Of a stretch of 38,504 nt of DNA, positions 17,258 through 30,403 are shown in pieces. The translations under genes and the position numbers were made by a program. The number at the start of each line of letters is the position of its first letter. The stretch's first letter is position 1. Source of the stretch: Thalassotalea sp. (GTDB lineage Bacteria; Pseudomonadota; Gammaproteobacteria; Enterobacterales; Alteromonadaceae); NCBI GenBank assembly GCA_029237915.1, contig JAQWHD010000018.1:1-38504 (forward strand), read 5' to 3'. Under the pieces are notes generated by a model. That model did no database searches. It saw only the letters and a program-made list of their open reading frames with translations, and was not told the origin of the DNA.

Positions 17258-18406
17258 ATGAATAAATTACCGAATTTTAGCGAATCACTTAGTCAGCTTA
17301 TTGCTTCTCCTTCAATAAGTGCCACATCTAGCACTTGGGATCAAAGTAATAAAGGGGTAATAACCTTACTTGCCACTTGGTTTGAGCAGCTAGGTTTCAC
17401 CATTACTCTGCAAGAAGTTCCTGAAAGTCGAGGCAAACTGAATTTACTAGCAAAACTTGGTGATGGTGAGGGCGGGTTATTATTATCAGGGCATAGTGAT
17501 ACCGTGCCTTTTGATCAGGACAGATGGAATAGTGACCCGTTTAGTATCAAAACTGATAATGATAAGTTTTATGGTTTAGGCACCTGTGATATGAAAGGTT
17601 TTTTCGCCTTTATTTTACAAGCTTGTAAGGGGCTAAACGCAAAACAATTAAAAAAACCTTTATATATTCTTGCCAGTGCAGATGAAGAAACCACTATGGC
17701 GGGGGCACGCTTTTTTATTGAAAGCCAGTTAGCAAAACCCGATGTCGCAGTAATTGGCGAGCCGACAAACCTTGTGCCTATTATTATGCACAAAGGCCAC
17801 ATGTCGCATCGTATCTCAATTCAAGGTAAATCGGGACATTCAAGCCAACCATCGAAAGGTGTTAATGCCATTGAGATCATGTACCTAGTGCTTGGTCGTT
17901 TGATGCAACTTAAGCAAGACTTAAAAGCCAATTATATAAATGAAGCATTTACAGTGACTGAGCCAACGTTAAACTTTGGTGCGATTAAAGGCGGCGACAG
18001 CGCCAATAGAATTTGTGGTGATTGTTATTTAGATATCGATTTACGTGCCCTACCCGGCATAAAAGATGAAGAATTAGTGCATTGGTTAAGTGAAGCATTA
18101 AAACCACTGGCTGAAAAATTTCCTGGTCGAGTAACTATGGCAGAAATGCACCCAAGCTCACCTGCATTTGCTGAAGATAAAGACAGTGAATTAGTTCAGA
18201 CTGCAGAAAAAATCTCAGGCCATTGCTGCCAAGTAGTGAACTATGCAACCGAAGCTCCATTTATTCAGCAACTAGGTTGTCAAACAATTGTCTTAGGACC
18301 TGGTTCAATAGAGCAAGCCCATCAACCCGATGAATTTTTGGCGTTTGATCAAATAGCCCCAACCGAGAAAATCCTACTCGATTTAATCCAGCACTACTGC
18401 TTATAA
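17258..18406 (+). CDS. argE: Acetylornithine deacetylase
   Basis: Zinc M20-family hydrolase that removes acetate from N-acetylornithine to give ornithine, completing the linear arginine pathway. 382 residues, as in E. coli. Metal ligands are visible: His79 and Asp81 in SGHSDTVP, bridging Asp111 in GTCDMKGF, the catalytic pair Glu143-Glu144 in ADEETTMAG, and a GEPTNL stretch near 170. The dimerisation domain (about 180-290) contains GKSGHSSQP. It is transcribed away from argC and ends against metF, with a long palindrome between them. Confidence 0.95.
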   Translation: MNKLPNFSESLSQLIASPSISATSSTWDQSNKGVITLLATWFEQLGFTITLQEVPESRGKLNLLAKLGDGEGGLLLSGHSDTVPFDQDRWNSDPFSIKTDNDKFYGLGTCDMKGFFAFILQACKGLNAKQLKKPLYILASADEETTMAGARFFIESQLAKPDVAVIGEPTNLVPIIMHKGHMSHRISIQGKSGHSSQPSKGVNAIEIMYLVLGRLMQLKQDLKANYINEAFTVTEPTLNFGAIKGGDSANRICGDCYLDIDLRALPGIKDEELVHWLSEALKPLAEKFPGRVTMAEMHPSSPAFAEDKDSELVQTAEKISGHCCQVVNYATEAPFIQQLGCQTIVLGPGSIEQAHQPDEFLAFDQIAPTEKILLDLIQHYCL

Positions 18407-18426
18407 AATAAAGCGACTTAGCTCAA

Positions 18427-18490
18427 ATCAAGGGGGTCAGATCAACTTGAAACCTGTCGAAGTATTTCAAGTTGATCTGACCCCCTTGAT
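18427..18490. repeat. Perfect 26-bp inverted repeat between argE and metF
   Basis: Arms 18427-18452 and 18465-18490 are exact reverse complements, with a 12-base loop (CCTGTCGAAGTA). Each arm has a GGGGG (or CCCCC) run next to TCAGATCAACTTG and one GATC site. The structure separates convergent genes and may stop transcription from both sides, though only a short T-run (CTTTT) follows. The length and perfection exceed a normal terminator and suggest a mobile intergenic repeat or MITE-like hairpin. Confidence 0.9.
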
Positions 18491-18502
18491 AGCTTTTGAT
18501 TG

Positions 18503-21848
<3,346 letters not shown>

Positions 21849-21849
<1 letters not shown>

Positions 21850-23015
21850 TATCCTGTCACCGCTAATGTTGCATTTAAAGCGTTATCTAAATCAGCAATA
21901 ATATCGCTAATGTCTTCTATCCCTACTGACACACGTATTAATGTTTGGCTAATTCCGGCAACTTTCTGTGCCTCTATATTCATGCCCGCATGGGTCATAG
22001 TTGAAGGGTGAGCGATTAAGCTTTCAACACCACCTAATGATTGAGCTAAAGTAAACAGCTGCAGTTTTGCGAATAGTTCACGCACTTGTGCATCACCACC
22101 TTTTAGCTCAAATGAGAACATACTACCAAAACCCTGCTGTTGAGCTTTCGCGATTTCATGACCAGGATGATCAACTAAACCAGGGTAGTAAATTTTTTCT
22201 ATCGCAGCATGCCCCTGTAAAAATTCAATTAATTGTTCGGTGTTTTCTTTATGCTGCCTTAAGCGTACCGGCAAAGTTTTTATACCGCGCAGCGTTAAGA
22301 AGCTATCAAAAGCGGCGCCAGTAATACCAATACAATTTGCCCACCAAGCTAAGTGTTCACCCAGCTCTAAATCTTTAGTTACTAAAGCGCCGCCAACAAC
22401 ATCCGAATGACCATTAATAAATTTAGTGGTGGAATGAATAACGATATCAGCACCTAAATCTAGAGGCCTTTGTAATAGAGGAGACAAAAAGGTGTTATCC
22501 ACCGCAACCAAGGCGCCGACCTCTTTTGCTTGTTTGCAAATAGAAGCAATATCAACAATGCGTAATAATGGATTGCTTGGTGTCTCTAGCAAGACTAATT
22601 TTGGTTTTTGCGCTAATGCTTTAGTTAATTCAGTTTGGTTGTTTTGATCAACAACCACTAACTTGAATAAGCCCCGTTCAGCTAAAAAAGTAAATAAACG
22701 ATAACTACCGCCATAACAGTCATGGGGAATTAATAAAGTATCACTGGTACTGAGTAACTGACAAATAAGGTGAATTGCTGACATGCCTGTACTAGTGATG
22801 ATGCCTTTACTACCTCCCTCTAAGTCAGCAATAACATCGGCAAGCGTCGCCCGTGTTGGGTTTCCTGTACGCGAGTAATCAAACTCTCGCTTTTCATTAA
22901 AGCCTTTAAGACTATAAGTGCTCGATAAATGTATGGCAGGTACAACAGCACCGTGATGTTGATCACTATTAATGCCCGCTCTTACTGCAATAGTTGTAAT
23001 TTTATCGTGTTTCAT
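21849..23015 (-). CDS. metB: Cystathionine gamma-synthase
   Basis: PLP enzyme that joins cysteine to an activated homoserine ester to form cystathionine in methionine synthesis. 388 residues. It has YSRTGNPTRATL (PLP phosphate contacts), TGMSAIHL near 75, VDNTFLSP near 172 and the PLP lysine Lys198 in HSTTKFINGHSD, the same position as in E. coli MetB. Methionine gamma-lyase and cystathionine beta-lyase are related folds, but the metBLF / metJ context settles the call. First gene of the run, divergent from metJ. Confidence 0.95.
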
Positions 23016-23044
23016 AGTCGGCTCTTTTATATATTTTTACAATC

Positions 23045-23068
23045 GGATGTTTAGACGTCTATAAATCT
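23045..23068. promoter_or_regulatory. MetJ operator (met boxes), metB-proximal
   Basis: Contains the perfect met box AGACGTCT at 23053-23060, flanked in register by GGATGTTT (5 of 8 matches) and ATAAATCT (5 of 8). MetJ dimers bind such tandem 8-mers cooperatively with S-adenosylmethionine. The site lies 30-53 bases before metB and is well placed to repress metBLF. Confidence 0.85.
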
Positions 23069-23100
23069 AAATGGTTTCTTGCATTAGGTCAAGAAGTTTT

Positions 23101-23132
23101 AGCCATCTAAACATCTTTGCTTTTAGATGTTG
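23101..23132. promoter_or_regulatory. Second MetJ operator-like cluster, metJ-proximal
   Basis: Four 8-mers in register from 23101: AGCCATCT and AAACATCT (each 6 of 8 to AGACGTCT), a poor TTGCTTTT, then AGATGTTG (5 of 8). AACATCT (23110-23116) and AGATGTT (23125-23131) also form a dyad. The cluster lies about 78-109 bases before metJ and would allow autoregulation. Confidence 0.6.
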
Positions 23133-23209
23133 ACTAGATTTTCAGAACTAGTACAATTTAGAACGATAAGAAGATACATATATAAAATATAAATTTATGG
23201 GGAATATCC

Positions 23210-23521
23210 ATGGCTAAATGGAATGGAGAATACATTAATCCGTACGCGGAACATGGTAAGAAAAGCGAACAAGTGAAAAAAATCACGGTTTCTATCCCTC
23301 TTAATGTATTAAAAGTACTAACTGATGAACGTACTCGCAGACAAGTAAACAACTTACGTCATGCAACCAACAGCGAATTATTATGTGAAGCATTTTTACA
23401 TGCCTTTACAGGACAGCCGTTACCAGACGATAGTGACTTAACCAAAGATAACGATAATGCCATGCCTGAAAGTGTGCGTAAGCTTTTAGCTGAGCAAGGT
23501 CTTATTGAAGATAACGAGTAA
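23210..23521 (+). CDS. metJ: Methionine repressor MetJ
   Basis: Ribbon-helix-helix repressor that binds met boxes with S-adenosylmethionine as corepressor. 103 residues, almost the E. coli length. The N-terminus ([20 protein letters not shown]) and the beta-strand [20 protein letters not shown] are highly conserved, as are [24 protein letters not shown] and GQPLPDD. A GGGGA site precedes the ATG. Divergent from metB and convergent with the malic enzyme gene, with a terminator between. Confidence 0.98.
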   Translation: MAKWNGEYINPYAEHGKKSEQVKKITVSIPLNVLKVLTDERTRRQVNNLRHATNSELLCEAFLHAFTGQPLPDDSDLTKDNDNAMPESVRKLLAEQGLIEDNE

Positions 23522-23541
23522 TTTGTTATTGGTTTTAAACA

Positions 23542-23570
23542 TAAAAAAAGCACCTAAGGTGCTTTTTTTA
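23542..23570. terminator. Bidirectional terminator between metJ and malic enzyme gene
   Basis: Stem AGCACC / GGTGCT with a 3-base loop, preceded by seven A and followed by seven T, so it reads as an intrinsic terminator on both strands of this convergent pair. Confidence 0.92.
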
Positions 23571-23617
23571 TGTTGGTAATTCAGTAATCAATGATTACCT
23601 AAGTTACGGCAGTGTCT

Positions 23618-24859
23618 CTATTGCATATAGTTTTCTGGCATCTCGATTTGAGCTACTCCAGAATCTATCGCAGCTTGAGCAACAGCAAATGCAACTTGCT
23701 TTAATAAGCGAGGATCCATAGGTTTAGGAATAATGTATTCTTTACCAAAATTTAAAGACTTAGCGCCACTAGCCACTAAAACCTCTGCAGAAACGTCTTC
23801 TTTCGCCAATTTACGAATTGCATGTACAGCGGCAATTTTCATTTCATCATTAATCGTTTTAGCACGAACATCTAAAGCGCCACGGAAAATAAACGGGAAA
23901 CATAACACGTTATTCACTTGGTTTGGATAATCAGAACGACCTGTCGCCATGATTAAATCATTACGAGCAGCATGCGCTATTGCAGGGTCAATTTCAGGAT
24001 CAGGGTTTGAACACGCAAACACAACTGGATTAGGTGCCATTAAGTTTAATTGCTCGGCCGAGAATAAATTAGGACCAGATACACCAACAAAGACATCAGC
24101 GCCTTCGATAGCATCTTCCAATGTACGCTTATCGGTATTATTAGCAAAACGCGTTTTGTATTCATTCAAATCATCACGACGAGTGTGAACGATACCTTTA
24201 CGGTCAAGCATATAGATGTTTTCACGTTGTGCACCACATTTTATCAAAAGTTCCATACAAGCGATTGCAGCGGAGCCGGCGCCTAAACAAACAATTTTGG
24301 CAAACTTAATATCTTTACCTTGGATTTCTAATGCATTGATCATGCCTGCGGCAGTTACTATGGCAGTACCATGTTGATCATCATGAAAAACTGGAATTTT
24401 ACAACGTTCGATCAATGCTTTTTCAATAATAAAACACTCTGGCGCTTTAATATCTTCAAGATTAATACCGCCAAAACTGTCAGCGATATTAGCGACAGTA
24501 TTAATAAAGTCTTCGACTGTATTGTGTTTTACTTCTATATCGAATGAATCAATATTAGCAAAACGCTTAAATAATAACGCTTTGCCTTCCATAACAGGTT
24601 TTGATGCCATAGGACCAAGATTACCTAATCCTAGTATTGCCGTGCCATCTGAAATTACTGCAACGGTATTACCTTTATTGGTATAGCGATAAACGTCATC
24701 AGGGTTTTTGGCAATTTCCCGTACCGGCTCAGCTACGCCCGGGCTATAAGCTAAAGATAAATCTTTCGCCGTTTCAGCGGGAGTGGTTATGGTTACAGAC
24801 GTTTTACCTGGTTGCGGAAATTCATGGTAATCGAGAGCTTGTTGGCGAAGATCTGTCAT
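23618..24859 (-). CDS. Malic enzyme (oxaloacetate-decarboxylating malate dehydrogenase), short form
   Basis: Converts malate to pyruvate and CO2 with reduction of NAD or NADP. 413 residues: it has the malic N-terminal and NAD-binding domains only, and lacks the phosphotransacetylase-like C-terminal domain of the roughly 750-residue MaeB. Motifs: AYSPGVAEPVREI near 38-50, GTAILGLGNLGPMASKPVME near 74-93, VFHDDQHGTA near 157-166 (metal ligands) and the dinucleotide loop LGAGSAA near 193-199. Cofactor preference cannot be read with confidence. A GAGGT ribosome site precedes the ATG. It has its own upstream region and is separated from purA by a terminator. Confidence 0.93.
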   Translation of the reverse strand: MTDLRQQALDYHEFPQPGKTSVTITTPAETAKDLSLAYSPGVAEPVREIAKNPDDVYRYTNKGNTVAVISDGTAILGLGNLGPMASKPVMEGKALLFKRFANIDSFDIEVKHNTVEDFINTVANIADSFGGINLEDIKAPECFIIEKALIERCKIPVFHDDQHGTAIVTAAGMINALEIQGKDIKFAKIVCLGAGSAAIACMELLIKCGAQRENIYMLDRKGIVHTRRDDLNEYKTRFANNTDKRTLEDAIEGADVFVGVSGPNLFSAEQLNLMAPNPVVFACSNPDPEIDPAIAHAARNDLIMATGRSDYPNQVNNVLCFPFIFRGALDVRAKTINDEMKIAAVHAIRKLAKEDVSAEVLVASGAKSLNFGKEYIIPKPMDPRLLKQVAFAVAQAAIDSGVAQIEMPENYMQ

Positions 24860-25091
24860 AGCGACACCTCAGATGTTAATTAAATGTTTGTTTGATAATG
24901 TAATACTACCTGAAAACTTTTATAAATCTGTATCAAAGTGTAATGTTTTTTATTATAACTAATGCCTAAACTGTTGTTATTTTGAGACAAACGTTTGTTT
25001 GATTTGCTCATATGATACCAATTTGATTAATGAATGTGGCGTTTGTTACGAAAGTCGGTAATTTTTATGAGCGAACCTAAATTATAGACAC
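24860..25091 (-). promoter_or_regulatory. Upstream region of malic enzyme gene with palindrome and direct repeat
   Basis: A non-coding 232-base region, AT-rich. It contains the 10-bp palindrome CAAACGTTTG (24988-24997), and an 11-base direct repeat GTTTGTTTGAT at 24886-24896 and 24993-25003. These could be regulator sites for the malic enzyme gene. No -10/-35 pair is convincing. Confidence 0.3.
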
Positions 25092-25130
25092 AAAAAAGCC
25101 GGGCTCACTTTATCAGTAAACCCGGCTCTT
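25092..25130 (-). terminator. Intrinsic terminator after purA
   Basis: Read on the minus strand, AGCCGGG and CCCGGCT arms enclose a second short stem (ACT/AGT) and are followed by six T. It begins 17 bases after the purA stop. Confidence 0.92.
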
Positions 25131-25146
25131 AAATTATTTTTAATGA

Positions 25147-26454
<1,308 letters not shown>

Positions 26455-26591
26455 TTACATATTTCGAAAGAAAATTAGGCGGGGATTCTAACAAACACAG
26501 GCTATTAGATCACCTGTTTTATCAACTTTTTTTGTAGTCAAGTTGTTAACCAAGCCTTGAATACTTAGAAAAAACAATTGAATTTATAAAT

Positions 26592-26780
26592 TTAATTAAT
26601 TAAAAACAACAAGATAGTGCCAGAAAGCAGTAACACTCCACCCATTTGGCGGATCATCTTAGGGTTCTCTTTTGCCAATTTACCCATAAACTCTTGCCAA
26701 CGATTTGGAAAGAACATAGGCCCAAGACCTTCAAATATGAGCATAAGAGCAAGTGCAGTAACAACAATAGAAAATGTCAT
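26592..26780 (-). CDS. yjeT: DUF2065 family protein YjeT
   Basis: A 62-residue inner-membrane protein of unknown function. Two hydrophobic segments (about 2-20 and 42-61) flank a short loop with the family's PNRWQEFMGKLAKENPKMIRQMGG pattern, cited here only as a diagnostic. I place the start at ATG 26778-26780, because AGGAGAT lies 5 to 11 bases upstream and the product then starts MTFSIVV like other YjeT proteins. A longer frame from 26825 is rejected. The position between hflC and purA is the same as in E. coli. Confidence 0.88.
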   Translation of the reverse strand: MTFSIVVTALALMLIFEGLGPMFFPNRWQEFMGKLAKENPKMIRQMGGVLLLSGTILLFLIN

Positions 26781-26816
26781 AGTATCTCCTCTAGTAATGG
26801 TATTGGTTATAAAAAT

Positions 26817-26848
26817 AAACCCCAACCTGATCGCTCAAATTGGGGTTT
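26817..26848 (-). terminator. Likely terminator between hflC and yjeT
   Basis: Perfect 9-bp arms AAACCCCAA / TTGGGGTTT with a 14-base loop. On the minus strand it is followed by ATTTTTAT. It lies 26 bases after the hflC stop and may end or attenuate hflKC transcription before yjeT. Confidence 0.65.
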
Positions 26849-26873
26849 TAGTATTAGTTATAGAAACTAATAG

Positions 26874-27752
26874 TTATTTTTTTGTCGCTTTTAAATAGTT
26901 GAAGAAGTCACTATCAGGTTTAACAACCATGATATCATTCTTGCTACTAAAGCTATTCTCATAGGCTTCTAAGCTACGAATAAACCCGTAAAACTCAACA
27001 TCTTTACCGTAAGAATCCGCATAAACTTTCGCGGCAGTTGCATCACCTTCACCACGTAGGGTAAACGCTTGCTTCTTCGCATCAGCTAACATGATAGTCA
27101 CTTTAGCATCAACAGTTGCTCTAGCTACTTCAGCTTTCTCACGACCTTGAGAACGATGCTCTTGTGCTACCGCTTTACGCTCAGCTCGCATACGTTCATA
27201 GATAGAGTTACTTACTTCTTTTGGTAAATTGATTTGCTTAACGCGTACATCAATAACTTCAATACCAAGATCAACCTTACTTGATTCAGCACTAATTTGT
27301 GCTTTTTCCATTAATGAATCGCGGTCGCCAGAAACAATCTGTTTAATAGTACGGGTACCAAACTCAGTACGTAAACCATTATTCACTTTTTGCTTTAATA
27401 GCGCACGGGCATTATCAATGTTACCGCCAGCAGTACGTACATAGTAAGTAGAAAAATCGACGATTTTCCATTTTACGTATGAGTCAACTAATACATCTTT
27501 CTTTTCTGACGTAACGAAACGATCTGGTGCACCATCAAGAGTTTGAATACGAGCATCAATCTTATTAACACGCTCAATCATTGGGATTTTAAAGTGTAAA
27601 CCTGGTTCATATACTCGCATTTCACCAGCAGAATCACGTTTAATTTTTGAGAATTGAAATACTATGCCTCTCTCGCCTTCGTTAATTACGAAGATTGAAG
27701 AAACCGTTAGCATTGACAATAATACAAGGATAATAATTGCAAAATTTTTCAT
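26874..27752 (-). CDS. hflC: HflC, FtsH protease modulator
   Basis: Membrane-anchored SPFH/prohibitin protein that forms a large periplasmic assembly with HflK around FtsH and modulates its proteolysis. 292 residues. The N-terminal transmembrane segment (about 4-21) is followed by the SPFH domain, with VINEGERGIVFQF and EPGLHFKIPMIERV. A helical region rich in Ala, Glu and Arg follows (about 190-245), with the conserved RAERKAVAQEHRSQG. It starts 2 bases after the hflK stop, with AGGAG inside the hflK end. Confidence 0.97.
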   Translation of the reverse strand: MKNFAIIILVLLSMLTVSSIFVINEGERGIVFQFSKIKRDSAGEMRVYEPGLHFKIPMIERVNKIDARIQTLDGAPDRFVTSEKKDVLVDSYVKWKIVDFSTYYVRTAGGNIDNARALLKQKVNNGLRTEFGTRTIKQIVSGDRDSLMEKAQISAESSKVDLGIEVIDVRVKQINLPKEVSNSIYERMRAERKAVAQEHRSQGREKAEVARATVDAKVTIMLADAKKQAFTLRGEGDATAAKVYADSYGKDVEFYGFIRSLEAYENSFSSKNDIMVVKPDSDFFNYLKATKK

Positions 27753-27754
27753 GA

Positions 27755-28915
27755 TTAGTTATCTCCTCGGCTAAAACGATCAGTTCGGTTAGACGTTGAA
27801 TTCACCGAAGAATTCTGACCTTGCGAAGGGTTAACCGGTTTTAATGGCGTTAAACCACGATTGTAATTATTAACTGGAGTTTGCTGCTGTTGTTGCATAA
27901 TTTTATCTAATGGTAAGTACATCATGCTATTACCGCCATCAACATCAACCATAACTTTAGACGTGTTGCTGTAAACTTTTTCCATCGTTGTAAGGTATAA
28001 ACGCTGACGAGTTACTTCAGGAGCAGCTTGATATTCAGGTAATAACTTTTCAAATTTAGCCACTTGACCTTCAGCTGCTAAAACGATTTGTTGCTTATAT
28101 GCTAACGCATCTTGTTCCATACGTTTAGCTGCACCACGAGCTTCTGGTTCAACAGATAACGCATAGGCTTCAGCTTCTAAAACAAAACGCTCTTCATCTT
28201 CACGTGCAGCAATAGCATCATCAAATGCATCTTTAACCTGCTCTGGTGGACGAGCATCTTTAAAGTTGACATCGGATACGATAATGCCAAGATTATACGG
28301 CTCGATAATTTTGTCTAACTCAGTCCATACTGCTTGACGTACTTGCTCACGACCTGATGTTAGTACTTCATCCATTTTTGAATGACCAACAACATAACGC
28401 ATTGCACTATCAAAGGCATGTTCTAAACTTGCATCAGAATTTGTTACACTAAATAAGTAATTACGTGCATTTACAATACGATATTGTACTTGCATTTCTA
28501 CACTTACAACATTCTCATCTTCCGTCAGCATAAAACCGCTTGAAGGTAAGTTACGAGTTGTTTGTACGTCAACAGGAATTACTTTTTCAATGAAAGTTGG
28601 CTGCCAGTGAATGCCTGGTTCAACCATAGAGCTAAACTCACCAAAGGTTAATACCACACCACGTTGCGCTTCTTTGATGGTATAAAAACCACTAAAGCCC
28701 CAAACGGCTGCAGCAATAACAACAACAATACCAGCACCAATGCCACTAAAGCTCTTGTTTGACCCACCGCCACCTTTAGGTTTATTACCAAAGATGCCGC
28801 CAAATTTATTACCAAGATCTTTCAGTAATTCATCTAAATCAGGTGGCCCTTGATCACGACCGCCTTTATTTTTCCAGGGGTCATTATCATTCTTCCCCGG
28901 TTCATTCCAAGCCAT
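27755..28915 (-). CDS. hflK: HflK, FtsH protease modulator
   Basis: Partner of HflC. 386 residues. The cytoplasmic N-terminus is Gly/Asp-rich (MAWNEPGKNDNDPW, then DLDELLKDL and a Gly run near 48-51). A transmembrane segment follows at about 60-80, then the SPFH domain (AQRGVVLTFGEFSSMVEPGIHW) and the helical arm with RAPPEQ-type residues (ARPPEQVKDAFDDA). The C-terminal 50 residues are Gln/Asn/Ser-rich and probably disordered. A GGAGA ribosome site precedes the ATG. The 169-base gap after hflX suggests a separate promoter. Confidence 0.97.
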   Translation of the reverse strand: MAWNEPGKNDNDPWKNKGGRDQGPPDLDELLKDLGNKFGGIFGNKPKGGGGSNKSFSGIGAGIVVVIAAAVWGFSGFYTIKEAQRGVVLTFGEFSSMVEPGIHWQPTFIEKVIPVDVQTTRNLPSSGFMLTEDENVVSVEMQVQYRIVNARNYLFSVTNSDASLEHAFDSAMRYVVGHSKMDEVLTSGREQVRQAVWTELDKIIEPYNLGIIVSDVNFKDARPPEQVKDAFDDAIAAREDEERFVLEAEAYALSVEPEARGAAKRMEQDALAYKQQIVLAAEGQVAKFEKLLPEYQAAPEVTRQRLYLTTMEKVYSNTSKVMVDVDGGNSMMYLPLDKIMQQQQQTPVNNYNRGLTPLKPVNPSQGQNSSVNSTSNRTDRFSRGDN

Positions 28916-29021
28916 TTTGCTCTCCGCTATGTTGCAATATTTAAAATATTATTTTTATAACGCCAGTCATATGCACTGACATTACCGTTATGGTAACTAA
29001 TATATCAATAAGTCTGATAGC

Positions 29022-29036
29022 AAGTCTATTAGACTT
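29022..29036. repeat. Short palindrome in the hflX-hflK gap
   Basis: AAGTCTA-T-TAGACTT, a perfect 7-bp dyad around one base, in the 169-base non-coding gap between hflX and hflK. An overlapping ATTAGA/TCTAAT dyad (6-bp arms) follows, and a TTACC/GGTAA dyad lies at 28982-28995. These may be operator sites for hflKC. No regulator can be named. Confidence 0.35.
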
Positions 29037-29084
29037 ACTCTAATCGGCCTATTTAATGTAGTAACTTTGTAAGCATTCATGTTT

Positions 29085-30371
29085 CTAATGCTGAATATAA
29101 GCTTCTATTTCAGTATCTGCTGCATTTATTAATCGATTCCATTCTCGAATAGGCATTTTAACGTCCATCAAACAATTGCCTTCTTCATCAAAATGTTCTT
29201 CTGTTATACAGTCTAATTCGTATAAAGCACCGCGTAATTTTCCTGCTCGCGGTGGTATTTTTAAACTGTATTTCACTATCTCAGTCGCGAGTAATTCAGA
29301 TAACGCCTGCGATAATAATTCCATGCCAATGTTAGCGCGTGCCGATAACCACACTCTAATTGGTTTACCAAACTCGTCTCTATCAATACGAGGGGCCACA
29401 TCTGCTAAGTTATCAATTTTATTGCAGATTAATAATTGCGGAATATCGTTGGCGTCAATCTCTTCTAATACATTGGCAACTTGCGCCATGTTGTCAACTC
29501 GACGTTCGTCAGAGATATCAACAACGTGAAGTTGTAAGTGAGCTTCTCGTGTTTCGGTTAATGTTGCTTTAAATGCGGCTACTAGATCGTGCGGCAAGTG
29601 GCGTATAAAACCTACCGTATCTGCCAAAATAATCCGGCCGACATCTTTAATTTGCAGTTTTCTTAATGTTGGGTCGAGTGTCGCAAACAATTGATCAGCC
29701 GCGTAGACATCGGCATCAGTAATTCGATTGAAAATCGTCGATTTACCCGCATTGGTATACCCAACCAAAGACACGGTAGGTAGCTCAGAACGCTGACGTA
29801 AGCGCCGACCTTGCATGCGTTGTTTTTCAACTTTTTCTAAGCGCTTACCAATAAGGTGCATGCGCTCACGCAATAAACGTCGATCGGTTTCAAGTTGAGT
29901 TTCACCAGGGCCGCGCAGCCCGACACCACCTTTTTGTCTTTCAAGGTGAGTCCAACCTCGGATAAGACGACTACTCATGTGTTTCAGCTGAGCCAATTCG
30001 ACTTGCATCTTACCTTCATGAGTACGCGCTCGTTGCGCAAATATATCTAATATTAGAGTAGTTCGGTCTATCACTCGGCATTCGCAAAGTGCTTCAAGGT
30101 TTTTTTCTTGGGCAGGCGTTAGTGCATGATTAAATAAAATCACGTCAGCTTCATATAAACGAACAGCTTCAGCTATTTCTTGAGCTTTACCACTACCGAC
30201 AAAGAATTTAGGGTGAGGAGAATCACGCTTACCGGTTAATACGGTTAAAGAATTTACGCCTGCAGAAGATACTAACATTTCAAATTCTTGCTGGTCTTCG
30301 CGGGCGTTTTCTTGCGGAAAATCTATGTGAACAAGTACTGCTTGTTCACCTGCTTGATGTCTATCAAACAA
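29085..30371 (-). CDS. hflX: Ribosome-associated GTPase HflX
   Basis: GTPase that binds the large ribosomal subunit and splits stalled or stress-arrested 70S ribosomes. 428 residues. The N-terminal HflX domain (about 1-190) includes the Gly-rich GGVGLRGPGETQLETDRR motif near 165-182. The G domain has GYTNAGKST (Lys210), ADTVGFI and CNKID. The start codon is TTG at 30369-30371: the product then begins FDRHQAGEQAVLVHI, in line with E. coli HflX, and an in-frame stop lies six codons upstream, so no ATG is possible. GGAA is 9 to 12 bases before it. It follows hfq after 32 bases. Confidence 0.96.
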   Translation of the reverse strand: MFDRHQAGEQAVLVHIDFPQENAREDQQEFEMLVSSAGVNSLTVLTGKRDSPHPKFFVGSGKAQEIAEAVRLYEADVILFNHALTPAQEKNLEALCECRVIDRTTLILDIFAQRARTHEGKMQVELAQLKHMSSRLIRGWTHLERQKGGVGLRGPGETQLETDRRLLRERMHLIGKRLEKVEKQRMQGRRLRQRSELPTVSLVGYTNAGKSTIFNRITDADVYAADQLFATLDPTLRKLQIKDVGRIILADTVGFIRHLPHDLVAAFKATLTETREAHLQLHVVDISDERRVDNMAQVANVLEEIDANDIPQLLICNKIDNLADVAPRIDRDEFGKPIRVWLSARANIGMELLSQALSELLATEIVKYSLKIPPRAGKLRGALYELDCITEEHFDEEGNCLMDVKMPIREWNRLINAADTEIEAYIQH

Positions 30372-30403
30372 ATGAACAATTCCAATTCAATTTCATTTAA
30401 GCT

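Noticed and set aside
26781-26825. Upstream extension of yjeT by 15 codons
   Set aside because: The internal ATG has a perfect AGGAGAT site and gives the family's usual N-terminus; the extension overlaps the terminator-like hairpin.
29176-29529. A 117-codon open frame antisense to hflX
   Set aside because: Shadow of a conserved GTPase gene; no ribosome site or family features.
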